Positions 1 to 22,194 of a stretch of 64,000 nucleotides of DNA are shown here, one piece after another (position 1 is the stretch's first letter; every line of letters starts with the position of its first letter). The notes under the pieces are model-generated. The model searched no databases. It was not told where the DNA came from and saw only the letters and a program-made list of their open reading frames with translations. The translations under genes and the position numbers were made by a program. The DNA lies in contig JALPQD010000294.1 in assembly GCA_023101885.1 (NCBI GenBank), positions 423,501 to 487,500 on the forward strand, in the 5' to 3' direction. The stretch is from Typhlomys cinereus. Its lineage: Eukaryota > Chordata > Mammalia > Rodentia > Platacanthomyidae.

Positions 1-118
1 GCAAGGAGGGAGTTTGGAGAAAATGTTTTCATGGTATCTGCAGATGTGAAAGTGTCTGGGGGCAGATACTGCACAAGGGAAAATGGGAAAACAATATTTT
101 CCCCCGTCCCTTGGCTTT

Positions 119-127
119 CAAGTGTAT

Positions 128-167
<40 letters not shown>

Positions 168-418
168 CAGATGACACTGTGTGTGCCTATAGAGGTCCAA
201 GTGTGACTTCAGGAATCGTCCTGTATTGCTCTACCTCCGTTTTTTGCTTTGATCTGAGTTTTCAAGGCTCCACCTTCCAGGGCTATAAGTACAGGCTACC
301 CCATTCCTCCCCCCTCCGATCCCCCAGTGTTTTTTATGTGGGATCCGGATTTGAATTCAGATCCTTCTACTTGGCTTGTGAGGCAGAGGCTTAACCCCTG
401 AGCCATCTCTCCAGCCCC
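119..418 (-). repeat. F1 SINE with (TG)n
   Basis: Reversed tRNA-like head ends in CTGAGCCATCTCTCCAGCCC. A TG microsatellite replaces the CA stretch near its tail. Confidence 0.8.
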
Positions 419-419
419 C

Positions 420-681
420 AAATAGTTTTATTCTTGTTTATGATTCTGGTTACAATTACAGCTGACACACTATATTCATAGTATAGAGCTGAGAGAGGGG
501 CAGTTTGTCACTTGTCCTTTGCCAAAATATCAAACTAGCTTTCTCCATCTTATCCACCTGCCCAGAGAAGGTCCCATCCACCATGAGCTGCATCCCCCAT
601 ATAGATTAGGCTTGCCTTAATTAAATGTGTGTGCCTAAAAGTTCAGTCTTTAGTTGTCAAGTTGGCATCTATAACTAACAG
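420..681. repeat. Interspersed repeat fragment related to 40213-40985
   Basis: Shares the string TGCCTAAAAG(T/C)TCAG and its flanks with 40.86-40.99 kb. Probably an old LTR-type repeat. Confidence 0.4.
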
Positions 682-839
682 CCACATTGGGCTTCTTGGT
701 ACACATCTGTCATCCTAGTACTTGGGAGGTAGGAGGTAAGAGGATCAGGAGTTCAAGGTCATCCTAAGCTATATAGTATGAGGTTTAGCTTGGGCTACCT
801 GAGACCCTGTGTCACAGACAGACAGGCAGACAGGCAGGC

Positions 840-870
<31 letters not shown>

Positions 871-876
871 TAGATA
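682..876 (+). repeat. Degenerate B1 SINE followed by (CAGA)n
   Basis: B1-like CATCCTAGTACTTGGGAGGT and GAGTTCAAGGTCATCC, then a CAGA tetranucleotide run at about 815-876. Confidence 0.7.
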
Positions 877-1109
877 GAATCAATCCCCAGAGCTCATATG
901 GGTGGAAGGAGAAAACTGACTTCTGGAAGTTTCCCCTGACCTCCACCTGGGTGTATCATGGGTGGACCTCACATATATAGTAAAGTCACTGTCCATCTAT
1001 TCCCTACTCTCTACCCCCATGATCAACCAATTTAACAATTTTCTTCCCTTCTCCATTCCCTGCCCCCTCCCCTTTTTTTTGATGACAGGGTCTTTAAAAA
1101 ATATTTATT

Positions 1110-1320
1110 TTGGGTTAAGACTCTTATCTTGCAGGCAAAAGAACCTGATTTTGGATCCCGGAAATGGTGATGGAGTGCACATTTGTCCCTGGAAGGTGGA
1201 GCCTGGGGAACCCCCCAGAGCAAAACAAAAAGGAGATAAAGCAATCCAGGGTGATTCCTGAAGTCATGTGTGGGCCTCCACAGGCACATACAGTGCTCTC
1301 TGATAGGCACAGACATGAGT
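1110..1320 (+). repeat. F1 SINE, 5' truncated
   Basis: Contains the F1 body strings AGCAATCCAGG and TGATTCCTGAAGTCA. Confidence 0.75.
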
Positions 1321-1894
1321 GAAAAAAATTATATATATTCCTTCCTGCTGCTGACTTCTCTGTTCAATTCTTTTTTTCTCTCTCACTCTGCCAAGGACAT
1401 ATAGTTGGTTGTGCATAAGTTAAATATATGTATGACATGACACCCTTGTATTATTGGAGGAGAAAAAGCAGGTTACCGAGCAGCCTATATATAGAGAGCT
1501 GGTTTGCACAAGGAACATTGTGGAAGAAAGCATAAAAATGCAAATCACATTTGACTAAATGCAGAATATGTTCACTTGGTGCTGTCTAGGTTGTCTCATT
1601 TCCTGACAATCACTGCCATTGTCCGGGTGCATTTGGCTGCTTGGGAATGGCAGTCTAATCAAGAGAGGCTTGTGGGAGAATTCGGTGACTTCCTTCCGAG
1701 GAAGGAAGCATCTCAGGAAAAGGGATCTGTTTGTGCCATCCGTTCAAGTTTGTGGAATAAATCAGGAAACTGGCATAACATGAAATAAAACACAACCAGG
1801 TGCCTGAGGGGCCCCCACCTAGGACTAGGAGGTCTCTGATTGTGTCCTCCTAGCTGCTTTCATTCTTTACATAGCACTTCAAGTTCCTCCCCTG

Positions 1895-1899
<5 letters not shown>

Positions 1900-1930
<31 letters not shown>
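1900..1930. repeat. (TA)n microsatellite
   Basis: Alternating TA run. The rest of 1.3-2.5 kb shows no gene; it holds scattered SINE fragments. Confidence 0.85.
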
Positions 1931-1932
<2 letters not shown>

Positions 1933-2560
1933 TTGGGTGGGGGGAGGAGGAGGAAAGGAGAGAAAGCCCCCACATGTGTGCCATGCTGTACAGGTAGAAG
2001 TCAGAGGACAACTTTCAGAAGTCAGTTCTCTCCAGGTTTGCAAATAAGCACCTTCCCTGCTGAACTAGATTAGTGGCCCCCGTTTCTGTCTTTTTCTTGG
2101 TGGGGGTGTGGTCGGAGAGAGGCAATTGAGATAGGGTCCTGTTATATCATCCTGGCTAGTATGGTGTAGAATTCACTGTGTAGCCGAGACTGGCCTTAAG
2201 TGTGCTATATGTGTGCCTTTGTGTTCATGTGTGCAGGTACACACGCATGTGTGGGTATGTATGCATGTTTGCATACTATGTGTGAAAGCCAGGGGATAAC
2301 CTGGGGTAGTGCTCCCCAGGAGTCATCCATTGGCCTGGGACTTGACTGCTCCTTGCTCCTGGCTTTTTAAGTGAGTGCTGGGGATCGAACTTTGGTCATT
2401 ATGCATGCTCTCTGGACAATGTCTCACTCTGCTGTTCTGGCTAACATGGATCTCATCCTGTCCTCTGATCTCCACCCATGTGCCATGGCATGCATGCATG
2501 CATCTTCTTTCTCTCCCTCTCATAAATGAATAAAATATTTTTAAAAATAAAAAAAATCTG

Positions 2561-2778
2561 GGATAGAGAGAGGGCTCAGGGGTTAAGACCCTGTCTCGAA
2601 AGCAGAAGGTTCTGAGTTTGGATCCCAGGTCCCACATGAAAACACCAGGTGGAAATGGCAGTGGCCTGCACTTTTGGCCCTGTTGGTTAGAGCCCGAGAA
2701 ATGCCAGAACAAAATAAGAAGAGGTAGAAGCAATCCAGGATGATTCCAGAAGTCACTCTTGGTCCTCCACAGGGACAC

Positions 2779-2875
<97 letters not shown>

Positions 2876-2900
2876 TGAATGAATAAATAAGGTTTTAAAA
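2561..2900 (+). repeat. F1 SINE with (TC)n(AC)n
   Basis: Near-complete copy from a GAGAGGGCTCAGGGGTTAAG head to an A-rich tail. TC then AC runs occupy 2780-2872. Confidence 0.85.
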
Positions 2901-3155
2901 AATCAAAAAAAAGCAAATGACAGATGTCCCCTACCTGACTTCTGGACTTTGTGGTCCGCAAGGCAGGGGCCACCTTTGAGATTCCTAGCACATATATAGA
3001 AGCATTTCCCCTGACAAATGTCAGCAGACCATTCATTGGCCTCATCTACATCCTGCACATATGGGGAGGAGTTACCCAGAGATCCATAAACAGGTAAGTG
3101 GAGAAACGGTAGAAAGGTAGGAAACCTTGAGACTGTGGATCAGGAAAAACGGCTG

Positions 3156-3161
3156 TTTATT
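3156..3161 (-). terminator. Candidate poly(A) signal for a long Shisa7 3' UTR
   Basis: TTTATT on the plus strand reads AATAAA on the minus strand, in non-repeat sequence about 4.4 kb downstream of the Shisa7 stop. It may serve Shisa7 or mark the 3' end of another transcript. Confidence 0.35.
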
Positions 3162-3348
3162 CAAAAAAACAAAAATTACCAAGTTGCAGCTCCTCTGACT
3201 GTCCTCTCTCAGAAGCTGAGGGCAGCCAGCATTGGAGCCAGCATGGAGGGGTGGAGGGAGGAGGGAGAGGTGTGTATGGTCCTCTGGTCCAGCACTGTTG
3301 ATCTCGTCTCTGACACCCCTGCTGTGGTACCAATCAGAAGGGGGGGAA

Positions 3349-3440
3349 CACGTGTGTGTGTGTGTGTGTGTGTGTGTACACGTGCATCTGTGCCTGCGTG
3401 TGCGCACTAGTGCATGTGTTTGTGTGTGTATATGTGTTTA
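3349..3440. repeat. TG-rich microsatellite
   Basis: Alternating purine-pyrimidine stretch, interrupted. Confidence 0.8.
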
Positions 3441-3609
3441 TGGGGGAGGGGGCAGGGAAGACACAGGCCAGTCCCAGCTCTGGAAGCATTAGGGTGGAGG
3501 TTGAAGAGGACACAGCCTGCTGGCCCACCCTGGAGACCTCTCCCCACTATGGCTTATTGAGATAAGAGGTCAAGGCCTCAGGGTCAGGCAGGCAAATAAA
3601 GGGAAGGTG

Positions 3610-3960
3610 GAGGTTGGGAAGGAAAGGAAGGGGTAGGAGGGAATCTTTCTAGATTCTTAGAAGGAATTTAGATTGAGAGAGAAAGGGATAGAGAGAAGAG
3701 ACAGAGGAAAGAAGAGAGGGGAGAGAGAGAGAGACACCAAGATAGAAAGGGAGAGATGGAGGGGAGGAGAGGAGGAAAGGAAGAGATGAAGGGAGAGAAA
3801 AAATAAGGGAGAAGAAATGGAGAGATAGGAGGGAGAGAAAGAAAGGGAAGACAGGAGAGAGGGAGGGAGAGATGGAAGAGAGAAAGGGAAAGAGAAGGAA
3901 AGGGAATAGAGAGGAGGAGAAAGAAAAAAGAGAGGTAGGCAGAGAGCAGGAAAGCACAAG
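3610..3960. repeat. Long purine tract
   Basis: About 350 bp almost purely A/G on the plus strand, with GAGAGA and GGGAGA units. Open frames across it encode only Ser/Phe/Leu/Pro runs on the opposite strand. Confidence 0.85.
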
Positions 3961-4579
3961 TAGGGGGCACACAAAAGTTGACAGGTCCTGAACCCCCAAA
4001 TGCTGGAGGTTGGAGAAAGCTGACTTCCATGGAAGTGTTGAGCAAATGGGAGTCTGGGCTCCTCAAGGGGAGACCCTAGAAAGGATGGCAACCCTAGAAA
4101 GGATGGCAGCCCACGGAGGAGCTGTTCAAATTGAGACTGAAAACCTGGCACCAGAGCCCAGGAGGACAGGGAGCAACGTAGTGGGAGCCTAGTGCAAGTT
4201 ACCATCCCAGGCTCCCAGCAAGAAATGAAGGACAATTTTGGAGGGGGCATTAAAGGAAGGGGGCGGCCCAGAGGAGGGAGGGGAGCCCCCCTTCTCGCCT
4301 TGGGGGCTGGGAGGGGGACATGTAGCCCTTTAAGAGTGGGGAATGGCCGCCCCCTGCAACATGGCTATGTACAAAGAGAACCAGGGACAGGTGCACATCA
4401 TGGCATTGTGTGCTGGGTTTGGGGACTCCCTGAAGGCCCTGGGCACTCCCTGGCACATCAGGGAGGGGGTGAAGGAGCACCCTTGACCCCCTCAGGTGAA
4501 GGTGGCAGCAGGAACCACTGCTTCAGGGGATATCTGCCTTAGGACCAGACCAACAGATGGGTCATGGGCTGCAGGACCT

Positions 4580-7450
4580 TAAGTCTGGCTTAATCCGGCC
4601 TTCGGTTTCAACCTCAGTCTAGGGAATTGGGGTGGGTAGTGATGCCATCCAAAGACTGGGAAGCCCCACCACCTGCTGCTGTGAAGAGGTCACTAAGTTG
4701 ACCGTATCGCTGAACAGATGGCTAGGTGGGGTAGTGGTGATACCAGGAGGCTAAGGGAAGCTGGCCAAGGCCGAGTTTATAATGAGGCTGATCTAGGCAT
4801 CCATCCAGACCAGGAGTGAGGCAGTGACATCATCAAGAAGGGCCAGAGAATATATATTTGGGAGATGTGGTTAAAGTTGGTTCCACCCTAGTCCCTTAGA
4901 GGAAATGGGAAAATGGGTTATTGTGCTGGTTCCCTTGAAGGAAATGACTGTAAGGGGCACGGGACCCTGGAGGACAATTGGAATACGGCCTGCTATAGTA
5001 TTTGGCCCCTAAGATGATGGAACCTGGCAGGTCGTGGCATATGGTCTCAGTAAGATCCTGGAAGATGAGGACACATTGGTTTTTCATGGCTCCTGGTTAT
5101 GGTAGATATCAGTGGATGATGACATCATTGACTCTCATGATGATGATGACATTGGTTCTCATGAATGTGACATCATCAGCTGTCACAACAATAACACCAG
5201 TGGGTCTCATTATATCATTGACTTCCACAGTGATGACATCATTGGTTCTCTTGACGATGCTACTACTGACCTCACAATGGTGATGCTGTCTCTCATGATG
5301 ATGATACTGTTTCTGACAATGATGACATTGACTCTCATGATGGTGACACCAATGGCTCTCATCATGATGACATCATTGGCTCTCTTGATGATGTCACTGG
5401 CTCTCACGATGACATCATCAGCTCTCATGAATCCTGGGACATGGAGACACTGTGGTGGAAGTGGGTCTTGGGAGGGGTTAACACCATGGCTCTCATGGAT
5501 CCTTGTAGATGATGATGATAATGATGATACTGTTGGGTATCATGACTCCTGGAGGCAAAGTGAATCCTAGGAGGTGAGATTACAGCTGTGGTGGATTCTG
5601 GGACCTGAGGACACCATGGTTGAAGTGACTTTTGTAAGACAATAACAAATCACAGCTGTGATGGACTCAGAGCACAAGGACATGATTAGAGGGAGTCCTG
5701 GCAGAAATTGACATCAAAGTCACAAGAAATGATGAGAAACAGTGGCATTAGCAATCCTAACCAGTCCTGGAAGAGAGTGCCACCACCAGGAATAATGGAT
5801 TCTGGAAGTAAGCTTTGTGGGGGATGAGAGCAGCAGGGTCATGGTGGCTGCTGGGAGATGATAATGAGAATGGAGAGAATGGGAGTGGTGTGTTGTGATG
5901 GCTCCTGGCAGACAACGAGGCAGCATATTATGGCGGCTCCCAGGAGGTGATATGGAGAGCGTGCTGTGGTGAATGCTGGGAGAAGCCAAGGATTCCATGT
6001 GGCTCCTGAGAGGCAATGAGGCTTCCATGATCGTGAGACTCTTAGGAAATTAGGATGACCCAATCAGTGGTGGCAGTTCCTGGCAGGTGATGATCTGCTA
6101 GCTGAGGCAGGTCTCTCTCAGAATCCCAGGAAGTGGTGGGGTTCACAAGTGACCTCCAAGGGTTATGCCATCAGGAGTGGTGGACACTGGAGGGCACGGA
6201 TAATGTCATCACCAAGGTCAGCAGCACGCACACCTTGACCATCCCCCTCCAATAGGAGGTGAGGACTCTGTTGGTAGAATTGATGTCATTAGATATGGCA
6301 GAGAGACATGACACCAACCTCAGGTTCATCTAAAGTACCAGGACCCTCGGAGCCTGAGAGGTCACAGTGGCTTCCTTGGGGCAGAAGCCCATCTACGGGT
6401 GCTGCCCCCAAGGACTCACTACACAGGCCCAATGTCCCTTAAAGAGACTAGTGGACATCCTGTTGGTCATGTCCCTGGGGTCAGGGGAAGAAATCATCAA
6501 GCCAAATCATGGGTGAAGTGGGGATGAGGCAGGAACTCTGTAGCCTTTCTTATCCCAGAGTGAAGGCTATCTCTGAGACAGCAGTTCTCAGTGATGACAT
6601 CCCAGCATGCGTGAGCACGGTTACCAATCAACTACAGATGCAGACGGGAAGCATCTCAGCCTCCCCTGTGCCCACAGCCTTTGGGTAATATTTCAAGACA
6701 GAGCACTTTCTCTGGCGTGTTCCTCTTAACTTCTGCTGCATCATGGCAGTGGAGGTGTCTCCTGGTGTCACCTCTGGGCAGGTGACATCTGGTGGCAACT
6801 ACCGAAGGAGAATTGCAGGTGCATCCTGGAGAGGCCCCAGGAACGGAGTGTTCATGACGTGATTGATGACACTGTCTGGTGATGGTGGCATCTCACAAGG
6901 GAGGCAGACTCCCGGGGTAGTGGTTGAAGAAAGGGGGCCTTACCTCTAGAGAGGCACACCGCCATCACGATATGTCCCAGGAACATGGCTTTGTCAGTCT
7001 GTAGTGATGGCGTTAAGGGACAGAGACATCTTCTCTGCAGCAAGAACACAGGAGGAAGATCCTTCCCTGTTCCTTGTGACGCTGATTGGAAAAGATGCCT
7101 CAGGGGGCCCTAGATGCCCCAGAGGAGGGAAGAAATCTTTGTCTGTAAGGATGATGAGGTTGGACCAAAGCATCGTGTGCCCTGACATCACAGGAAGGTG
7201 ATGTCATGCAACAGAGACACAGCCTCAAGTGATGACCTCACAGGCGGCCTCTTCCTCTGTGGTGACCTCATGGGAAGGAGGTTATGGTCCCTGTGACTGC
7301 CATCACACAAAACAGATATTTTCACTACCTTCGACTTCGCACAGGCCTCTTCCTCTGTGATGACATCATGGGAAAGGTGGCCTTGCTTCCAACAGTGATG
7401 AAGTAGGAGGAGAGATGTCTCTTGTAAGTTGTGACATCCCAAAAGGAGGC
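4580..7450. repeat. Degenerate tandem array rich in TGATGACATCA-like motifs (Shisa7 3' flank)
   Basis: Short imperfect units recur for nearly 3 kb. 5.05-5.56 kb has units around GACATCATTGGCTCTCATGA. 5.58-6.1 kb has units around TGGCTCCTGGCAGGTGATGA. 6.7-7.4 kb has units around GTGATGACCTCATGGGAAGG. The unit length wanders between about 30 and 50 bp. There is no sustained coding frame. It sits immediately downstream of the Shisa7 stop and is probably transcribed as 3' UTR. Confidence 0.65.
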
Positions 7451-7577
7451 TTTGTCTTGCATCCAGGAGCCTGTCTGGTCTGCAAGCCCCTGGAGAGTGT
7501 GAGGAGCCTGTATGGGGGGATCCCAGCTGAAAAGAGGGAGGCCGGGAGACGTCAGCCCCTAGCCCCCTGCCCCGGCC

Positions 7578-18840
<11,263 letters not shown>

Positions 18841-19017
18841 TACCCTGCTCTCAACTCAGGTCCGCTGATGTGGAGAGGCATTAAGTTTTGCTGGGGGGGA
18901 CTTGCCTGTGCATGGGAGGATGCTGAACATTATACAGGAGATACCCAAGTATACCAACCCAAGATGTCGTCAGTACTGACAAAAAAAAAAAAAAAGTTCC
19001 CCTGGTAAAAATAAGCA

Positions 19018-19360
19018 ACATAGGTATGATGGCACATGCCTGTAATCCCAGCACTGTGGAGACTGAGGCAGGAGGATTTGTTGAAGTTTGAAGCCAGACT
19101 GGGTTACATGGGGAGATCCTGTCTCAAAACAAAATGACAGATAAACACATAAAAGAAGCAGTCAGCCGATAAAGGTTTAAAGGTGCTTGCCTCCAAGTCT
19201 GAGACCTGAGTTTGATCCCCTGAACCCACGTGATAAAGAAGAGACCCGACTCCTGCAAGTTGTCTTCTAACCTCAGCCCAAGTACCATAGCACGCATGTG
19301 CTCCCTCCTGCCACCAAGAGTTTTTTTTGTTTTTTTTTTTTTTAAACAACTTTAAAAACA
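19018..19360 (+). repeat. B1 followed by B3-like SINE
   Basis: B1 (CCTGTAATCCCAGCACTGTG) to about 19,135, then a B3-like body with CCGACTCCTGCAAGTTGTCT. Confidence 0.8.
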
Positions 19361-19984
19361 GAAAGGAACAAACAAAACGATGTTCCTTCCGGTGGTGGGA
19401 ACACAAGTACTATGGTTAAGAACTACTGGCTTACGGCTCAGCTCAAACAAGTATGCCTCTTCTGTCATCATACAAAAGTGCCTGGGTTGCTTGCATGTTT
19501 AAAAGAAATAGACTTGGTGAGGGGGTGGCGGGAAGATGCAGGAGTGGGGGCGGAGGTCAGAAGGACCGGTCTTTCAGCTGTCTCTATGGCAACCCTCCAG
19601 GCAGGTCGGGGACCCTCCCATAGCAGTGGGCAGGAACCGATATGGGGGCGTGGAGACGCCTGGCAGCAAGTGGGGAAAGTTGAGTCCAACCCGCCGCCAG
19701 GGTGAGGGGGTAGTTCAGAGCTGAGGCTAGGGTGGAGCCTCCTCAGAGCCTCCCTCTTCTCCTCTTTAAGATGACTTCTTGACAATCCAATGGGAGACAG
19801 TTGCCCAGAGGCACAGTGTGTGGAAGAGGGATCCGTTCTGGAAGTAGTCCTCTGACCCACGCTTGAGGCTCCTGAACACCCTCCCTGGGCGCTAAGCCTT
19901 AGTGAGTGTATAGCCTTCTAAGGACGGGAACAGTGCCTCCCCCAGACCCATTTAGCTCTACCACTGTCTTTCTTTTATTTCTTT

Positions 19985-20370
19985 TTTCCATCATGTATGT
20001 GTGTGTGGAATTCGTGTGTGTGTGTGTGTGTGTGTGTATTGTTTTCTTGTGGATGGACGTACATGCGTGTGAAGGCATATAAATTAGTGCACTTGAATTA
20101 TGTGTGTCCAAGGATGATCTCAGGAATCATCCTCAATTGCTCTTCCACCTCGTTGCTATGAGCCTAGGATTCTAATTAAACCGGGAGCACACCATTAGAG
20201 TTAGTTTAGCTAACCTCATGCTCTGAAGATTCCCAGGTTCCACTTTCCAGGGCTAGAATTACAGGCTGGCTGACACATCCCCCTCTGGCATTTTTATGTG
20301 GAATCTGAGGATCAGATCTCAGGTTTTTTTAGCTTTAACCACTGAGCCATCTCCCTAGCCTTCAACTTTA
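19985..20370 (-). repeat. Old tRNA-headed SINE with (TG)n
   Basis: Same long variant as 11080-11437, ending CACTGAGCCATCTCCCTAGC. Confidence 0.65.
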
Positions 20371-20380
20371 TTTTTCAGAC

Positions 20381-20505
20381 AGGGTCACTTTAATTGAAAC
20401 TCCCTGTTGTAGCCCAGGTTACCCTTGAACCAATGGATGATCCACCCGCCTCAGTTTCCCAAGTGCTGGGATTACAGGCATGAGCTACCATGCCCAGTCT
20501 TCAAC
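20381..20505 (-). repeat. B1 SINE
   Basis: CAAGTGCTGGGATTACAGGC in reverse orientation. Confidence 0.9.
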
Positions 20506-20865
20506 TTTCCCTTTTAGCTCTAAATCAGGTCCTTTCCAGAACTCCAGCTTAGGATACCCTATTGCCTACTGGGCACCTCCCACTGGCTATTTAAGGAGTG
20601 TCTTAGCAGTGGCTTGTGTCACACTGTGAAAGAGTTTGGCAGCTCATCAAAAAATTAGGCAGAGCCAGATGTGGCGAGGCAGGTCCATTATCCTAGCTGC
20701 TTATGAATTTGAGAGAGTAAAATTGAAAGCTTTCTCTCTCTCATTAATATAAAATATTTTTAACAGTTAAGGCTACAATACACAGAAAGAATAATAATAA
20801 AAATATATACTAAAAAGTCAAGGTTGGGGGCTGAGGAGATACCTGAGCAGTTAAAGTGCTTGCTG

Positions 20866-20979
20866 CACACACATGAATGCTCATCTGTGTACTCGTGCTT
20901 CCACACACATTTGAACACACACAAACATACACATGAAAATAGAAAAAGCAAAAATAAATAAAATCAAAGCAGCAAAAAC
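20866..20979. repeat. Local duplicate, copy 1 (partner 21745-21860)
   Basis: About 114 bp almost identical to 21745-21860, from CACACACATGAATGCTCATC to AAATCAAAGCAGCAAAAAC. Confidence 0.85.
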
Positions 20980-21119
20980 TCCCCAGAACTGCCACTGGTG
21001 GGTGGTAGCCCACCTGTAAGTCTAGCCTTGGAAGACAGGGTCTGGGGATTCCCAGAGCAAGCTGGCTAGCTAGATAAGCTCTGTGGATGAGTCCTGATTT
21101 GTTAGGGACCATATCTCAA

Positions 21120-21330
21120 AAAATAATAGCTCAGCAGATAAGGCACCTGCATACAAACCTGGCAACCTGAGTTTCCTTCCACATGGTGGAAGGAAAGACC
21201 TGACTTCTGAAAGTTATCTCCTAACCATGCACCACACCCCGTGATGTACATGTATGCTTTCTCCCTCCTTCTCTTCCTCTTTCTCTCTTCCCTGTCTCAA
21301 CTAACCAACTAAAGACTTTAAATTTTTTAA
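21120..21330 (+). repeat. B3-like SINE
   Basis: AGCTCAGCAGATAAGGCACC head, CACATGGTGGAAGGAAAG body. Confidence 0.7.
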
Positions 21331-21339
21331 TAAATTTTT

Positions 21340-21614
21340 TAAATTATTTATTCAACTGTGCGTATGTGCATGTGTATGTGCGCGCGCGCGTGTGTGTCTG
21401 TGTGTGTGTGTGTGTGTGTGTCTGTGTATGTGTAGAACCACCATGGACGCCTCCACCTCCTTCTGCCCCAGGATTCATAGGCTCCGCCCTACCAGGACTG
21501 GAAGCGCAGGCCGCCCGGCTTCTGCCCGGCGTCTATACGTGGGATCTGGGATCTGAACTCAGGACCTTCCGCCTGCAAGGCGGAGGCTTAACCCCTGAGC
21601 CACCTCTCCAGCCC
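21340..21614 (-). repeat. F2 SINE
   Basis: F2 body lacking the CACGGACGAATTC portion. The target duplication GACTTTAAATTTTTTAA is on both sides. Confidence 0.85.
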
Positions 21615-21744
21615 GACTTTAAATTTTTTAAAAAGATGAAGTTGATAATCAGTTTAAAACAAACAAACAAAATCCCAATAAGATAGAAGATCAATGATCA
21701 ATGGATAATTCCCATATGACCTCAGGGACTTTAACAATCATATT

Positions 21745-21860
21745 CACACACATGAATGCTCATCTGTGTACTCATGTACTTCCACACACATTTGAACACA
21801 CACAAACATACACATGAAAATAGAAAAAGCAAAAATAAATAAAATCAAAGCAGCAAAAAC
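21745..21860. repeat. Local duplicate, copy 2 (partner 20866-20979)
   Basis: Second copy of the 115-bp segment. The sequences outside differ. Confidence 0.85.
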
Positions 21861-21870
21861 AGGCAGATTG

Positions 21871-22112
21871 GACTGGAGAGATGGCTCAGGGGTTAAGACT
21901 GTCTCGAAAGCAGAAGGTGTTGAGTTCAGATCCTAGGTCCCACCTAAAAAAATTGAGGCCTGCACTTCTGGCCCTGGTGGGTGGAACCTGGGAAATCCCA
22001 GAGCGAAGCAAGGAGGAGGTAGAAGCAATCCAATGTGATTCTCGAAGTCACCCTTGGTCCTCCACAGGGACACACAGTACCCTGTGATACACACATGCAT
22101 ACACACACACAG

Positions 22113-22159
<47 letters not shown>

Positions 22160-22190
22160 AAATAAATAAAATATTTTTAAAACAAACAAA
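21871..22190 (+). repeat. F1 SINE with (CA)n
   Basis: Complete F1 from GGACTGGAGAGATGGCTCAG to the A-rich tail. Confidence 0.85.
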
Positions 22191-22194
22191 AAAA

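Noticed and set aside
3649..4250. Open frames of 116-197 codons on the minus strand
   Set aside because: Low-complexity translation of the purine tract at 3610-3960.
5002..5570. Met/Thr/Leu- and Asp-rich open frames in the GATGA repeats
   Set aside because: Three-base-like periodicity of the repeat keeps frames open in several registers; no coding signature.
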